NCBI GenBank assembly: GCA_023229405.1
Contig: JALNZH010000001.1
Span: 1-49,105, forward strand
DNA: 49,105 nt
Direction: 5' to 3'
Source: Bacteroidota bacterium
GTDB taxonomy: Bacteria > Bacteroidota > Ignavibacteria > UBA10030 > UBA8401
Shown: positions 1-7,842 of the stretch, in pieces
Layout: every line of letters begins with the position of its first letter
Position numbering within the stretch: the stretch's first letter is position 1
Translations under genes and position numbers: made by a program
Notes under the pieces: model-generated
Seen by the model: the letters and a program-made list of their open reading frames with translations, nothing else
Database searches by the model: none
What the model was told of the DNA's origin: nothing

Positions 1-252
1 CCGTTTAATCCTGCTACACTCATCTCCTATGCGTTACCGCAACAGGCGAATGTAACGCTGGAGATCTTTACCGTGCTCGGACAATCGGTGTATTCCATTC
101 CTTTAAAGCAAATGCCGGCAGGATTCCATCAAGAAGTATGGAATGCAGGAGGTCATTCTTCGGGGGTGTATTTCTACCGAGTCACCGTACGAGATCCGTT
201 AACCGGAGAACTCCGGTTTACACAAACAAAGAAAATGATGCTGATACGATAA
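1..252 (+). CDS. 3' end of a T9SS-secreted protein (C-terminal sorting domain only)
   Basis: The first 83 codons, read in frame 1, encode only the C-terminal tail of a larger protein whose start lies outside the window. The visible part begins PFNPAT and continues through a VTLEIFTVLGQSV stretch, a GxHxxxW-type turn and SSGVYFYRV, and ends in a basic KKMMLIR tail. This is the type IX secretion sorting domain (Por/type A), a beta-sandwich that takes cargo across the outer membrane and is normally cleaved off. Nothing can be said about the cargo itself. An intrinsic terminator follows about 150 bases downstream. It is one of only two recognised genes on the plus strand. Confidence 0.85.
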   Translation, partial: PFNPATLISYALPQQANVTLEIFTVLGQSVYSIPLKQMPAGFHQEVWNAGGHSSGVYFYRVTVRDPLTGELRFTQTKKMMLIR

Positions 253-399
253 GAGAAATATCCGCCGCAGCGGCAGAGCAACGGTGTAGGTCGTTAAAAC
301 AAGCCCAGGTGCGTTTCGTGCCGCGTTGAAAGAGTTACCACTGTTGCAGTGTCGTTAAGCAGTAAATCACAATAAGAATAAACTGACTTCTTTTTGAAG

Positions 400-432
400 A
401 AAAGGAGCCCAATGATGGGGGCTCCTTTTTTA
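400..432 (+). terminator. Rho-independent terminator after the T9SS gene
   Basis: A perfect 11-base-pair stem (400-410 with 419-429, AAAAGGAGCCC against GGGCTCCTTTT) closes an 8-base loop and runs into a T tract. It lies 148 bases after the stop at 252 and would end that transcript. The A-rich left arm means it may also work weakly on the other strand for the small gene at 500-682. Confidence 0.85.
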
Positions 433-499
433 TGTTACCTCGTCTCGTTTATTCTCAATTGATAGTATTGCAGAATCATTTTTTTCTTGCCCGCGCGCT

Positions 500-682
500 T
501 CACTCTCCAGGCGAAATCTCATGCTTAAGATGGAAAGGTTCTTTTTCATCTTTTTTGTGAAGGTCTTTTTCCATTGATTGCAGAATAAAAAGAATAATGA
601 TTGCCACCGGGAAAAAGAATCGCAGATCTATCAATAATATTAAACTCATCAAAACGATCATTGAAATAATTTTAATAACCAT
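500..682 (-). CDS. small membrane protein, unknown function
   Basis: A 60-residue protein starting MVIKIISMIVLMS. About 35 hydrophobic residues (one long or two short membrane spans) are followed by a charged tail rich in Lys, Glu and His. The reading frame is open further upstream to 829, but the upstream part is not hydrophobic. The ATG at 682 puts the membrane segment at the N terminus and has a GGGGTG-like ribosome site a few bases ahead, so I prefer it. I do not recognise the family. The coding call rests on composition and start context only, and a longer overlapping frame on the other strand (597-974) cannot be fully excluded. Confidence 0.45.
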   Translation of the reverse strand: MVIKIISMIVLMSLILLIDLRFFFPVAIIILFILQSMEKDLHKKDEKEPFHLKHEISPGE

Positions 683-1159
683 ATGCACACCCCAAGATAA
701 ACTGTCTATACTATGTACCAAATTGATTAACACAGCGCAATCACGTATATACGGTAATTTTTTTCTTGGAAAGAGTGTTTTTTGTGAAATTTCAAGGGTG
801 TGCATGAAAGAAGAGATAGATGACCACAACAGAGGAAAAGATCTTCATTGCGAAACGATAATATTGTTCGGATGTGGTTGCGCGCAGGTGGAATATCCAC
901 AGAAATGCTCTGGATATTTTTTAGATCAACGGTACATTGCAACGTATTTTGATTACAACGGAAGATTGCGGTGAGAGTGTGAAGGCCGGATCAATTATTT
1001 AAAAGTGTTGAAAAATAGGTTGTCCTTTTTCATTCTAAACACATTCGCTTCAAGAAGAATCGTGTGCTTCCATTTGCGTGGAAACACAAGATTTCCCCCG
1101 CTTGACCGCCGGCAGGCGCTTCTCAAAAATGACAGCGAGATGAGATTTTTAAGATGTCG
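683..1159. other. 477-base stretch without a convincing gene
   Basis: Short frames exist on both strands (727-942 minus, 597-974 plus), but none shows a recognisable domain, signal peptide or ribosome site. The right-hand third, from 1015, is occupied by copy A of the dispersed repeat. The left part presumably holds the promoter of the small membrane protein at 500-682. Confidence 0.6.
1015..1158. repeat. dispersed palindromic repeat, copy A
   Basis: This non-coding stretch matches 20450-20637 in order and orientation. Shared blocks are ATAGGTTxTCCTTTxTCATTCT, ACATTCGCTT, GAAGAATC, an AAGATT(T)CCCCCGCT block, GAGATxAGATTTT and a closing AGATGTC. The outer TCATTCT and the later AATGACA are complementary, and GAAGAATCxTGT and ACAAGATTTC are also inverted, so the element can fold into an imperfect hairpin. 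The centre (GACCGCCGGCAGGCGCTTC) is GC-rich and differs between copies. It ends against the stop codon of the small membrane gene at 1160, where it could act as a transcript end. No transposase is encoded. Confidence 0.75.
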
Positions 1160-1447
1160 CTATTTCTTTATTTCTTTTTCGATCTTCTTCTTCGCGTCCT
1201 GCAATTCTTTATTCTCCTGCAACGATTTTTTCGTTTTTTCTACCCCCTGTTGTATGGGATCGGTGATCTCGCGGACAGTGGAACCGGTATACAGGATATA
1301 ACCGATGAAAGCAACGAGAGCAATAAACGAATAAAAAAGCAATTTTATAATCTTTTTGATGATGGAAAAGACTATGGCGATCACCAGACAGGCGGCGATC
1401 AGCATATACAGTTCGTTGGTTAAAAGGAGATCGAAAAATTGTTCCAT
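1160..1447 (-). CDS. small membrane protein with charged C-terminal helix
   Basis: A 95-residue protein. Residues about 14-30 and 35-55 form two membrane spans (IAACLVIAIVFSIIKK; LLFYSFIALVAFIGYILY). The last 35 residues form a Lys/Glu-rich amphipathic helix or coiled coil (KTKKSLQENKELQDAKKKIEKEIKK). I do not recognise a named family. The start ATG at 1447 has no Shine-Dalgarno, which is common in this phylum. It is a single gene between the REC-MBL gene upstream and the repeat downstream. A membrane-anchored scaffold is possible, but that is only inference from shape. Confidence 0.7.
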   Translation of the reverse strand: MEQFFDLLLTNELYMLIAACLVIAIVFSIIKKIIKLLFYSFIALVAFIGYILYTGSTVREITDPIQQGVEKTKKSLQENKELQDAKKKIEKEIKK

Positions 1448-1525
1448 AATTATTTTTGCCGCAGCAACAATTACAGCGGATTCAGCAGACGCTTCGATGC
1501 TCTGCGGGTGTGGTGATAGAAGGAG

Positions 1526-2854
1526 TTAAAAATATTCGATCATTCCGTCGGCCGCAAGCGAGACGGGAATTTGGTAGCTAATGGATTCAAGAACCTCTTT
1601 GGTCTTCGCGAGTTTTTTCTCCAGAAATTCGTCTGAATGCATCGGATCGTGGTGCGTAATAATCCATTGTTTCACCTTCGCCAATTTGCACAACAGGCAG
1701 CCATTAGTCAGCGACGTATGTCCCCAACCAATCTTAAATGGATATTCATCGTCCATATACTGCGCTTCAGCAATCAGAACATCTGCACCGGTAATAAAAT
1801 CGATCAGTTCTCGGTACACCACCTTCATCTCATGTGAGATCAATGCTGGATCTGGAGCTCCAAGATATCCTTTCAGGAATTCATTATCCGTCATATAGAC
1901 GATTGTTTTTCCGCCGAGAGCGAATTTAAATCCTACAGCCGCACCCTGATGGTGTACGTAACACCAATGCATCTGAAAATTACCTACAATAACGGGATTA
2001 TCCTTCAGATCGTTGAACAGGATGGAACTGGATAAATCCTGCAATTGAACGGGAAAATAATCGGAGTCAAGCTGTCCGCTGAAGATGGAACGAAGGTCCT
2101 TTCCAAATCCTGAAGCACCGTACACCGTAAGAGATGTTCCCGGAAGATACGCCGGTACAAAGAATGGAAATCCCTGGATATGGTCCCAATGGGTATGACC
2201 GATAAACAGGTGCAGTGGACGCGGATGTTCCTCTTTCAACTTCACGCCGAGTTCTCTAATACCCGTGCCGGCATCAACTACTACGGTCATCCCGTCCACG
2301 TTAATTTCAAGGCACGGCGTATTGCCGCCATGATGAATAAATGCAGGTCCGCTGACCGGGATCGAACCCCGGGTACCCCAGAAGCGGATATAGGGCGTGG
2401 TTGGCTCAATGATTGAAGAGAATTCATGCACGCGGGCAGTAACTGGCGGCAATAGTGTTGCCGGAGAACCCTCTCCGGAAAAATATCCCTCAATGGTGGT
2501 CAGCAGTTCGTCGAACGAAAATGGTTTGGTAATGAACGCATAAGCTCCATGGCGGATTGTCAGATCCTTGTCGGGTTTAAAATCTTTTCCCGAGCACATG
2601 ATCACACCGATATGCGAGGTTGCGGTATCCGATTTGAGTTGTTTTAAAACATCGATACCGTGAATGAGCGGCATCATAATATCGAGAAGAATCAGATCGG
2701 GATGAAATGTTGTTACTGTGGCAAGGCACTCCTCTCCGTTTTCCGCGGCGGCAATTTCATATCCCGAGGAAGAAAGCAAGGTTGCCACCATGAGACGGAT
2801 ACCTTCCGAATCATCGACAATCAGAATCCGTTTTTTTTCCAGCTGGTCAGTCAT
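1526..2854 (-). CDS. response regulator receiver fused to a metallo-beta-lactamase-fold hydrolase
   Basis: A protein of 442 residues from the preferred start MTDQLEKKR (the frame is open to 2881). Residues about 8-125 are a CheY-like receiver with the acidic pair VDD, phospho-acceptor Asp58 in LILLDIMMP and the Lys of ITKP. After a Pro/Thr linker, residues about 155-440 form a metallo-beta-lactamase-fold hydrolase with GTRGS, DAGTG, the metal motif HTHWDH (220-225), a later His in YVHHQ, TDNE and HHDP. The fold is that of RNase Z/PhnP-like enzymes, a group that also includes class II cyclic-nucleotide phosphodiesterases. The architecture implies a hydrolase switched by a histidine kinase. No kinase gene is nearby. 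The substrate cannot be read from the sequence. Confidence 0.9.
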   Translation of the reverse strand: MTDQLEKKRILIVDDSEGIRLMVATLLSSSGYEIAAAENGEECLATVTTFHPDLILLDIMMPLIHGIDVLKQLKSDTATSHIGVIMCSGKDFKPDKDLTIRHGAYAFITKPFSFDELLTTIEGYFSGEGSPATLLPPVTARVHEFSSIIEPTTPYIRFWGTRGSIPVSGPAFIHHGGNTPCLEINVDGMTVVVDAGTGIRELGVKLKEEHPRPLHLFIGHTHWDHIQGFPFFVPAYLPGTSLTVYGASGFGKDLRSIFSGQLDSDYFPVQLQDLSSSILFNDLKDNPVIVGNFQMHWCYVHHQGAAVGFKFALGGKTIVYMTDNEFLKGYLGAPDPALISHEMKVVYRELIDFITGADVLIAEAQYMDDEYPFKIGWGHTSLTNGCLLCKLAKVKQWIITHHDPMHSDEFLEKKLAKTKEVLESISYQIPVSLAADGMIEYF

Positions 2855-3100
2855 TCGATCAATCCGCGAGGCTCTGTACACTGCGTTAGCATGAAGGTAG
2901 AAAAATCCGGCGTCGCTTTCAACAATTATTCATGCGAAAGAACAGAGACAAGGACGGTAAACGGATGGAACAGTATGGAAGAGGGTGAATATGCAGTATT
3001 TCGGCAAAATAGGCTGCGGAAAGCGAACTGTGACTCTGTGATGCTCTGTACAGAGTACGGTAAATTTTAAAAGGCAAAAAACAAAATAACAGGAGGTGTA

Positions 3101-3493
3101 CTAACCAACAATTTCTGCTGTCGGAACTGCGTAGATTCTGGTAATCCTCCAGCGCCCGCGGTCGAACGTAAACAGGGCAGTCATAGAAATTTCCCTGCTG
3201 TTAAACGTTGCTGTGGAAGTAATTGTTGATTGCGAACCCAACCGTACCGCCGAATATTCAATTGTTCCGCCGGACATAGTAACGTTCTCGGAAAAATTCG
3301 GGGTAGAGTATTTGTCCCCCATTTTTGACAGTGCCAACGAGATCCCCGTTCGAGCAAGCTGTTCGGCCTGAACAGTATTTGCCACCGCTTCAACGGTGAT
3401 ACTGTTCGTCCGCTCTGCCTGATAGAAGCTAACGGTGTAAAACCCAAGGATCAGGTACACTCCAGATAGCATTATTATTTTTGATGATCCCAT
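3101..3493 (-). CDS. pilin-like (PilX-type N terminus) membrane-anchored protein
   Basis: A 130-residue protein with a very short N terminus, one membrane span (IIMLSGVYLILGFYTVSFY), then an amphipathic helix containing ANTVQAEQLARTGISLALSKM and a small beta-rich domain. The span followed by a QAEQLARTGI-type helix resembles PilX-like minor pilins and type IV pilus/type II secretion assembly proteins. A canonical prepilin peptidase site (G-F-x3-E) is not obvious, so the call is tentative. No other pilus genes are in the window. The ATG at 3493 is the only sensible start. The next genes are 247 and 281 bases away, so it is probably transcribed alone. Confidence 0.65.
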   Translation of the reverse strand: MGSSKIIMLSGVYLILGFYTVSFYQAERTNSITVEAVANTVQAEQLARTGISLALSKMGDKYSTPNFSENVTMSGGTIEYSAVRLGSQSTITSTATFNSREISMTALFTFDRGRWRITRIYAVPTAEIVG

Positions 3494-3773
3494 AACTCAC
3501 TTCGCGGTTTAATTTCTATGGGTAATCTACTGAACCACTATGAATGACGCAAGGAATCAATCGTTAGAGTGCTGTAACGAAGTCATTAAGATTCTCTTAT
3601 ACATTAACATTTTCTAAATATCCGATTAACGGACAATAACATCTTTGAGTACGAAAAATTCAATTTTGTATTAATACTTTTCTTCACTGTTTTTTTACTC
3701 CATCGTACATTACATCGTGTGAAATGGACTTGTCGACGCCGGGCGGTTCCGCGAAACTGTGTGGAAGAATAGA

Positions 3774-4724
3774 TTATCGCGTTGAAATAAATGCAACGAT
3801 CGATTGTATTGCGGGATCGGAAGGATTGGCCATACGTTCAACCGTTCCCATGTGTGTACGATTTTCAAGGATCTGATATTGAACATCGGATCGACAACGC
3901 TGGGCGAGAGCGATAAACTCCTTCACGGTTTGTTCCTTAGGAGGATCGTTCAATTCCGAATCGGCAAGCAGTATCAACATGCGCGGCATAAACGGATTGA
4001 CATGACGGAGAGGAAGGCTGTTGATGAAATTTTGTTTTGAACCGAAAATCTTGAAGAACCAATCGGAATGAAATAAGCGGTGTTCATCGGACGGTGTCAA
4101 TGCCGACAGGCTCCCTCCGTCACTCATCATTGCTCCTATCGCAACCGTACCGGAGATATCCGTTAAGGATAATCCCGCTTCATTCAGATATGTGGAATCG
4201 GTCGAGATAAGTGCGGCAAGGTGCCCACCGGCACTATGTCCGACGACGAAGATTTTTTCCGAATCACCTCCGTATTCACCGATATTCTCTTTCAACCAAC
4301 GCACAGCACGTGCTACATCGCGCGGTTGTGCCGGCCAAACGGAATCCTTCATCAGCCGGTAGCTCATTACAGCACAAATAATCCCTCGTTGTTGAAACGC
4401 TTCGCCGATCTGTGCATACGGATATTCCTTCCTATCCCCCGCAACGAAACTGCCGCCGTGAATAAACAAAATCACCGGAATGTGTTTCCGCGCTTCACTG
4501 GATTCCGACAACGGACTTTCAACCTGGTCTGAAACGATTGCGGAAAAATCCAATTGGTGTGGGATGTAAAGATCCATTGAGTTCTTTTGCAACGAAGAGT
4601 ACGATATGTCCGCTTCCACAAAGCCAAACGGAGTGGTGATTAGTTTCGGGCTGGCCAAGAGCATACATTCACAGAAGGATGCCAGGATGGTTATACAACG
4701 GAAGAATCGTACGCTGGGTGCCAT
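3774..4724 (-). CDS. secreted alpha/beta hydrolase (carboxylesterase/lipase-like)
   Basis: 316 residues. A hydrophobic N terminus (ITILASFCECMLLAS) suggests export. The alpha/beta hydrolase core has the HGG oxyanion motif (89-91), the nucleophile elbow GHSAGG with Ser164, a likely acid in LADSELND (about 254) and the catalytic His in NRTHMGT (about 291). The HGGSF...GD pattern, with YR and D-RAVRWLK motifs before the elbow, places it in the BD-FAE/hormone-sensitive-lipase-like carboxylesterase group. The family cuts small esters, feruloyl esters or kynurenine-type amides. The substrate here is unknown. Flanking gaps of 280 and 171 bases suggest a single-gene unit. Confidence 0.88.
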   Translation of the reverse strand: MAPSVRFFRCITILASFCECMLLASPKLITTPFGFVEADISYSSLQKNSMDLYIPHQLDFSAIVSDQVESPLSESSEARKHIPVILFIHGGSFVAGDRKEYPYAQIGEAFQQRGIICAVMSYRLMKDSVWPAQPRDVARAVRWLKENIGEYGGDSEKIFVVGHSAGGHLAALISTDSTYLNEAGLSLTDISGTVAIGAMMSDGGSLSALTPSDEHRLFHSDWFFKIFGSKQNFINSLPLRHVNPFMPRMLILLADSELNDPPKEQTVKEFIALAQRCRSDVQYQILENRTHMGTVERMANPSDPAIQSIVAFISTR

Positions 4725-4896
4725 AGTGCTTTGTAATACGCTGTGGCACCGCGTTGGTTACATGAGGATTGTAGAGATTATTAGAGATGCACCCCTATCG
4801 AGGTTTCTTGATGTGTAGTTGCAATCTTGACAAGGGGTTTAAAAAATGCGGATCAGTGTATCCGTTATTTGTTTGGACGGAGGTTTCGCGTACAGA

Positions 4897-5622
4897 TTAC
4901 CGCTTGGTACGGGCAAGAACATAGAATACCTTCTTTTGTATGTCGCGCCATCGGGAGACAATCTCCACATTCTTCAGCAGTACATCCACATCCTCATTAA
5001 AGAGATCTTGCGACTCAACGATCGATTTTTTCTGCAACGAGACTACGGTACTGTGTGAAGTCCGCACAAGAGCCATAAATGCATTATGTTCGGCGCGCTG
5101 CCAGGAACTGGATTCATAATAATATTCTTCCGACGTCCCAACGCCAAAGTAATACTGCTGGTCATTCGGAAGTTTCTCCACCCAATCCGGCTGCGCAATC
5201 TGTGCTACAGAAACGATCTTCTTCGTATCCTCATCGGGAGTACAGGATAACGGATCTCCGGACAGAACGATGGTCTTTTGCAAATCAACAAATGCATCAA
5301 TTACTTTTAAAGATGACTGGTACCGGTCTGTTAACAATGAGTCGTACAGTTCTGTATACTGCGCCCCCATGGAATGAACGCCTGCTTCGGTGGTCCAAAA
5401 CGCTTGACCGCCGCGCACTTTCACGGCGGTATATTTTGCCAACTGATCGCAGCCGGTTCTGAACGCAAGGGCAATAGCCGAATCCTTATACAATGAAGGT
5501 GACCGCATGACGGTAACGATCTTGATTCCGCAGTTCACCCGATCCTGATCCAGAAACCATTGCGGATATTGCTGGGCATTGACGGTGATAACCAATGCGA
5601 GAAAAATAAATACACTTCTCAT
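4897..5622 (-). CDS. secreted LPP20-like protein (last gene of the envelope run)
   Basis: 241 residues with a clear signal peptide (MRSVFIFLALVITVNAQ) and no lipobox cysteine. After about residue 145 comes the pattern PDWVEKLPND-QYYFGVGTSEEYYYES followed by an Ala-rich helix, matching the start of LPP20-type domains (WxxxxP...YYxGVG...A...A). The first half has a related lay-out (YPQWFLDQDR...) and may be a degenerate duplicate. The start at 5622 has a G-rich ribosome site (GGGGGGAG). A hairpin sits between it and the upstream LPP20 lipoprotein gene, so its expression may be partly uncoupled. The role is unknown. LPP20 proteins are outer-membrane or periplasmic structural proteins in better-studied bacteria. 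Confidence 0.75.
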   Translation of the reverse strand: MRSVFIFLALVITVNAQQYPQWFLDQDRVNCGIKIVTVMRSPSLYKDSAIALAFRTGCDQLAKYTAVKVRGGQAFWTTEAGVHSMGAQYTELYDSLLTDRYQSSLKVIDAFVDLQKTIVLSGDPLSCTPDEDTKKIVSVAQIAQPDWVEKLPNDQQYYFGVGTSEEYYYESSSWQRAEHNAFMALVRTSHSTVVSLQKKSIVESQDLFNEDVDVLLKNVEIVSRWRDIQKKVFYVLARTKR

Positions 5623-5634
5623 GAATACTCCCCC

Positions 5635-5674
5635 CTAAAAACATCAACGCCATCAGGAATATCCCGATGGCGTT
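5635..5674 (-). terminator. hairpin between the two LPP20 genes (possible terminator or attenuator)
   Basis: A 9-base-pair stem (AACGCCATC at 5646-5654 with GATGGCGTT at 5666-5674) extended by two inner G-C pairs. On the minus strand it is followed by GATGTTTTTA. The T run starts three bases after the stem, so termination may be partial, giving less of the distal LPP20-like gene. Confidence 0.55.
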
Positions 5675-5695
5675 ATGATACTGCGACAGTAAAGC

Positions 5696-6262
5696 TTATT
5701 GTCCTTTTTTAGAATCTTCGTATTTCTGCACTTCTTCATCCAATTCTTTATACGACTGGGAAGCACGGAATCGAGTGTACAATTGTTCATTCTTTTTAAT
5801 TTGTTCGCGAAGTGCTTCCTGGGCAGCGCCAAGCGGATATTCCACCAACACGTACGCACGCCAGTTGCTACCGTCCTTTACGATCTTTTTCTGTTTTTCT
5901 TTGGAACCACTTAAACTGGTTGAGACAACGGTCTTCGATGCCTGAGTAAACTGATCGAGCAGCTGAGCATCGTCACCAATGCCGGTCTCTTCCGTGAATC
6001 GTTTCTGCAATGCATTAATCTTCACTTCCACTTGTCTGCCAAGTTCCGTTCGTGCTGCCTGTGTTGCTTTATCAACAGCAGTCTGCATGTCTTTGGATGT
6101 GGATGTGTTGACCGAATGCAAGTAGTTTGGATCAGACGGGGGATTCATATACCAATCCGGAACATCACCGGTATCTGTTTTTTGTAACGGTTCACTGCCG
6201 CCGCACCCGATGAGCAACACCGCCGCTAAGGCTGCTGCGAATAACGATCTCAGAATCTGCAT
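5696..6262 (-). CDS. LPP20-family lipoprotein
   Basis: 188 residues from MQILRSLFAAALA. The frame is open to 6322, but GGAGGT stands just ahead of the ATG at 6262 and fixes the start. The lipoprotein signal ends in LLIGC, giving a lipidated Cys. The mature part begins with a Gly/Ser-rich tether, then VPDWYMNPPSDPNYLHSV, the repeated helix pattern AVDKATQAARTELGRQVEVK, and a C-terminal charged helix. This is the LPP20/FlgP-like lipoprotein pattern. It is probably on the inner face of the outer membrane. It lies 108 bases after the DUF2135-type gene in the same direction and shares its domain type with the neighbours at 4897-5622 and 7842-9185. Confidence 0.85.
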   Translation of the reverse strand: MQILRSLFAAALAAVLLIGCGGSEPLQKTDTGDVPDWYMNPPSDPNYLHSVNTSTSKDMQTAVDKATQAARTELGRQVEVKINALQKRFTEETGIGDDAQLLDQFTQASKTVVSTSLSGSKEKQKKIVKDGSNWRAYVLVEYPLGAAQEALREQIKKNEQLYTRFRASQSYKELDEEVQKYEDSKKGQ

Positions 6263-6370
6263 AAAACCTCCTATTGTTTGATTGTGGTAACTATATACGC
6301 GTGAATTACAATGTCGTAACAAGAATGTTTGAATATAGAGAGTTTCAGAAAGAAAAGAAAGAACAACGAA

Positions 6371-7132
6371 TTAATTACTGTTCCCAAGTTGATTCACCTC
6401 ACGTATCTGTCCCTGCTCTATTTTTAAGACGTTCCAGATCGTACCCTCTTTTTTTCGCGGTACCTGAATCACTTTCAACAATTTCCCCTCCCCATACACT
6501 TTCACCGTCGCTTTGGATTCGGACAATGCTGTTGAATTTGTCATGTTCTGATAAGAAAAATCGTTGATAAAATACTCATACTCGGATTTCGTCGAGACTT
6601 CATTAACGGTAATCGTTTCTGGTCCATACCCCTTCATAGCATCTATATCCAGCATTCCGCTTCCGTCCGATAACACTTTCATATTCCTGTACGATATATG
6701 ATATCCGTTGTTTCCGGACTTGACGAAATGTGCATCCAAGTCGCGAGGTTCTTTATCCCAATCTAGAACGATACGGACAAATTTGATGTCCATCATTGGT
6801 GAGATGGAAATATGATTAAAGAACAATGTTCCTGCCATAATTTCAATCGGGTAATCAGTCGGAATGTATCCGTCCGCTCGGATGGTCACCTTCAGCACTC
6901 CATCCTCATCCTGTGCCGGAAAAATCACTTTCCCCTCGTCATCGGAAACAAATTCACCGGTTTTTTCTATCGTTATATCGGCACCAACAACTGGTTTCCC
7001 GTTCACAGCATTCGTGATGTGCAGTGTAAGATTTCCTGTTTCCAATTCTTCAAAAACATCCGCGGACTTTGTGGTAATCTGGGCAATTAGTGTGAATGAA
7101 CAAATACTAAAAGTGAAAAAGAGAGTTTTCAT
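6371..7132 (-). CDS. secreted carboxypeptidase-regulatory-like plus DUF2135 (YfaP-like) protein
   Basis: 253 residues with an N-terminal signal peptide (MKTLFFTFSICSFTLIAQ). Residues about 30-100 form a carboxypeptidase-regulatory-like/PEGA beta-sandwich (LTLHITNAVNGKPVVGADITIE...GKVIFP...ADGYIP). Residues about 115-235 contain LDWDKEPRDLDAHF, GYHISYRNM and GPETITVNE, typical of the DUF2135/YfaP-like domain. There is no catalytic motif, so it probably binds or displays something in the periplasm or on the surface. Its ATG overlaps the stop of the prsW-type gene by four bases (ATGA), so the two are translationally coupled. Whether PrsW acts on it is unknown. Confidence 0.78.
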   Translation of the reverse strand: MKTLFFTFSICSFTLIAQITTKSADVFEELETGNLTLHITNAVNGKPVVGADITIEKTGEFVSDDEGKVIFPAQDEDGVLKVTIRADGYIPTDYPIEIMAGTLFFNHISISPMMDIKFVRIVLDWDKEPRDLDAHFVKSGNNGYHISYRNMKVLSDGSGMLDIDAMKGYGPETITVNEVSTKSEYEYFINDFSYQNMTNSTALSESKATVKVYGEGKLLKVIQVPRKKEGTIWNVLKIEQGQIREVNQLGNSN

Positions 7133-7842
7133 AACGGTTCCGTAGTCTTTTTCCTGAGCACGATAGTGGTATATCGGAACGGCGAGTGTTCGTTCAGGAT
7201 TTTCATCGCCCGAAACGAAAGAATGATTCCGGTAATCAGTGATGCCAGGGCACCGAGTGCAATTAATTGAATATTGTCGATGGATAGAAAAAAATCATAC
7301 GCTCCATGGAATATGGTCGCCATTCCTATTCCCAGCAGCAAGTACGGCGGATGATGATTCCTGAATTTTGCCAACCCCACAAAGTACCCCATCAACACCG
7401 CAAAGGTGGCATGCGCAGGAACGGCGGTAAAAATTCTTGCCACTGCCACTTCCATGCCTCCATTCATTACATACAATAGATTTTCCGCTGTGGCGAACCC
7501 CATCGAGACCATGACGGCGTACATAATTCCATCAAACGGTTCATTGAAGTCAGCCCTGGAATAGGCAACCATATATAGGCAGAAAAATTTCCACAATTCT
7601 TCCGTGAGTCCGACAAAAAGGAAATTATTCACAGCAGTGTTCACCACTATTGTATTCGGCAGTGGAAACACCGAAAAGAGCAACTGTTCCGTCAATGCAG
7701 CAGGAAGAACAATGAACAAACCTGCGGCGAACGTTTTCAGCAGAAGAGACAACGGTTCCTTCTCATACTTATCCCGAAAATACACATACACCGCAATGGC
7801 GGCGCCGGGAGCAATTGCCAGTCCGAAAAGAGTCAGTTCCAT
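7129..7842 (-). CDS. PrsW-family intramembrane metalloprotease
   Basis: 237 residues with about seven to eight membrane spans. PrsW motifs are present: KYEKEP after the first span, TEELWKF (Glu81-Glu82), FDGIMYAVMVSMGFATAENLLY (Glu120), PAHATFAV (His144) and HGAYDF (His179). The last two supply putative metal-binding histidines. PrsW in Bacillus starts regulated intramembrane proteolysis of an anti-sigma factor during envelope stress, and the family is related to CAAX/Rce1 proteases. There is no sigma or anti-sigma factor next to it here. It overlaps the upstream LPP20-type gene's stop by one base and the downstream DUF2135-type gene by four, so it sits firmly inside the envelope operon. Confidence 0.9.
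   Translation of the reverse strand: MELTLFGLAIAPGAAIAVYVYFRDKYEKEPLSLLLKTFAAGLFIVLPAALTEQLLFSVFPLPNTIVVNTAVNNFLFVGLTEELWKFFCLYMVAYSRADFNEPFDGIMYAVMVSMGFATAENLLYVMNGGMEVAVARIFTAVPAHATFAVLMGYFVGLAKFRNHHPPYLLLGIGMATIFHGAYDFFLSIDNIQLIALGALASLITGIILSFRAMKILNEHSPFRYTTIVLRKKTTEPL

Noticed and set aside
500..829. A longer 109-codon version of the small membrane protein.
   Set aside because: The extra N-terminal 49 residues are polar and Cys/His-containing without domain character. The ATG at 682 has the better start context and puts the membrane span at the N terminus.
597..974. A 125-codon plus-strand frame overlapping the small membrane gene.
   Set aside because: No ribosome site, domain or signal peptide. 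Its first part is the complement of the membrane segment on the other strand. I kept the minus-strand gene at low confidence instead.
2345..2380. A sequence on the minus strand looks like a tRNA T arm (CCGGGGTTCGATCCCGG).
   Set aside because: It lies in frame inside the conserved GTRGSIPVSG motif of the metallo-beta-lactamase domain. No anticodon arm, acceptor stem or CCA-side pairing is present around it.
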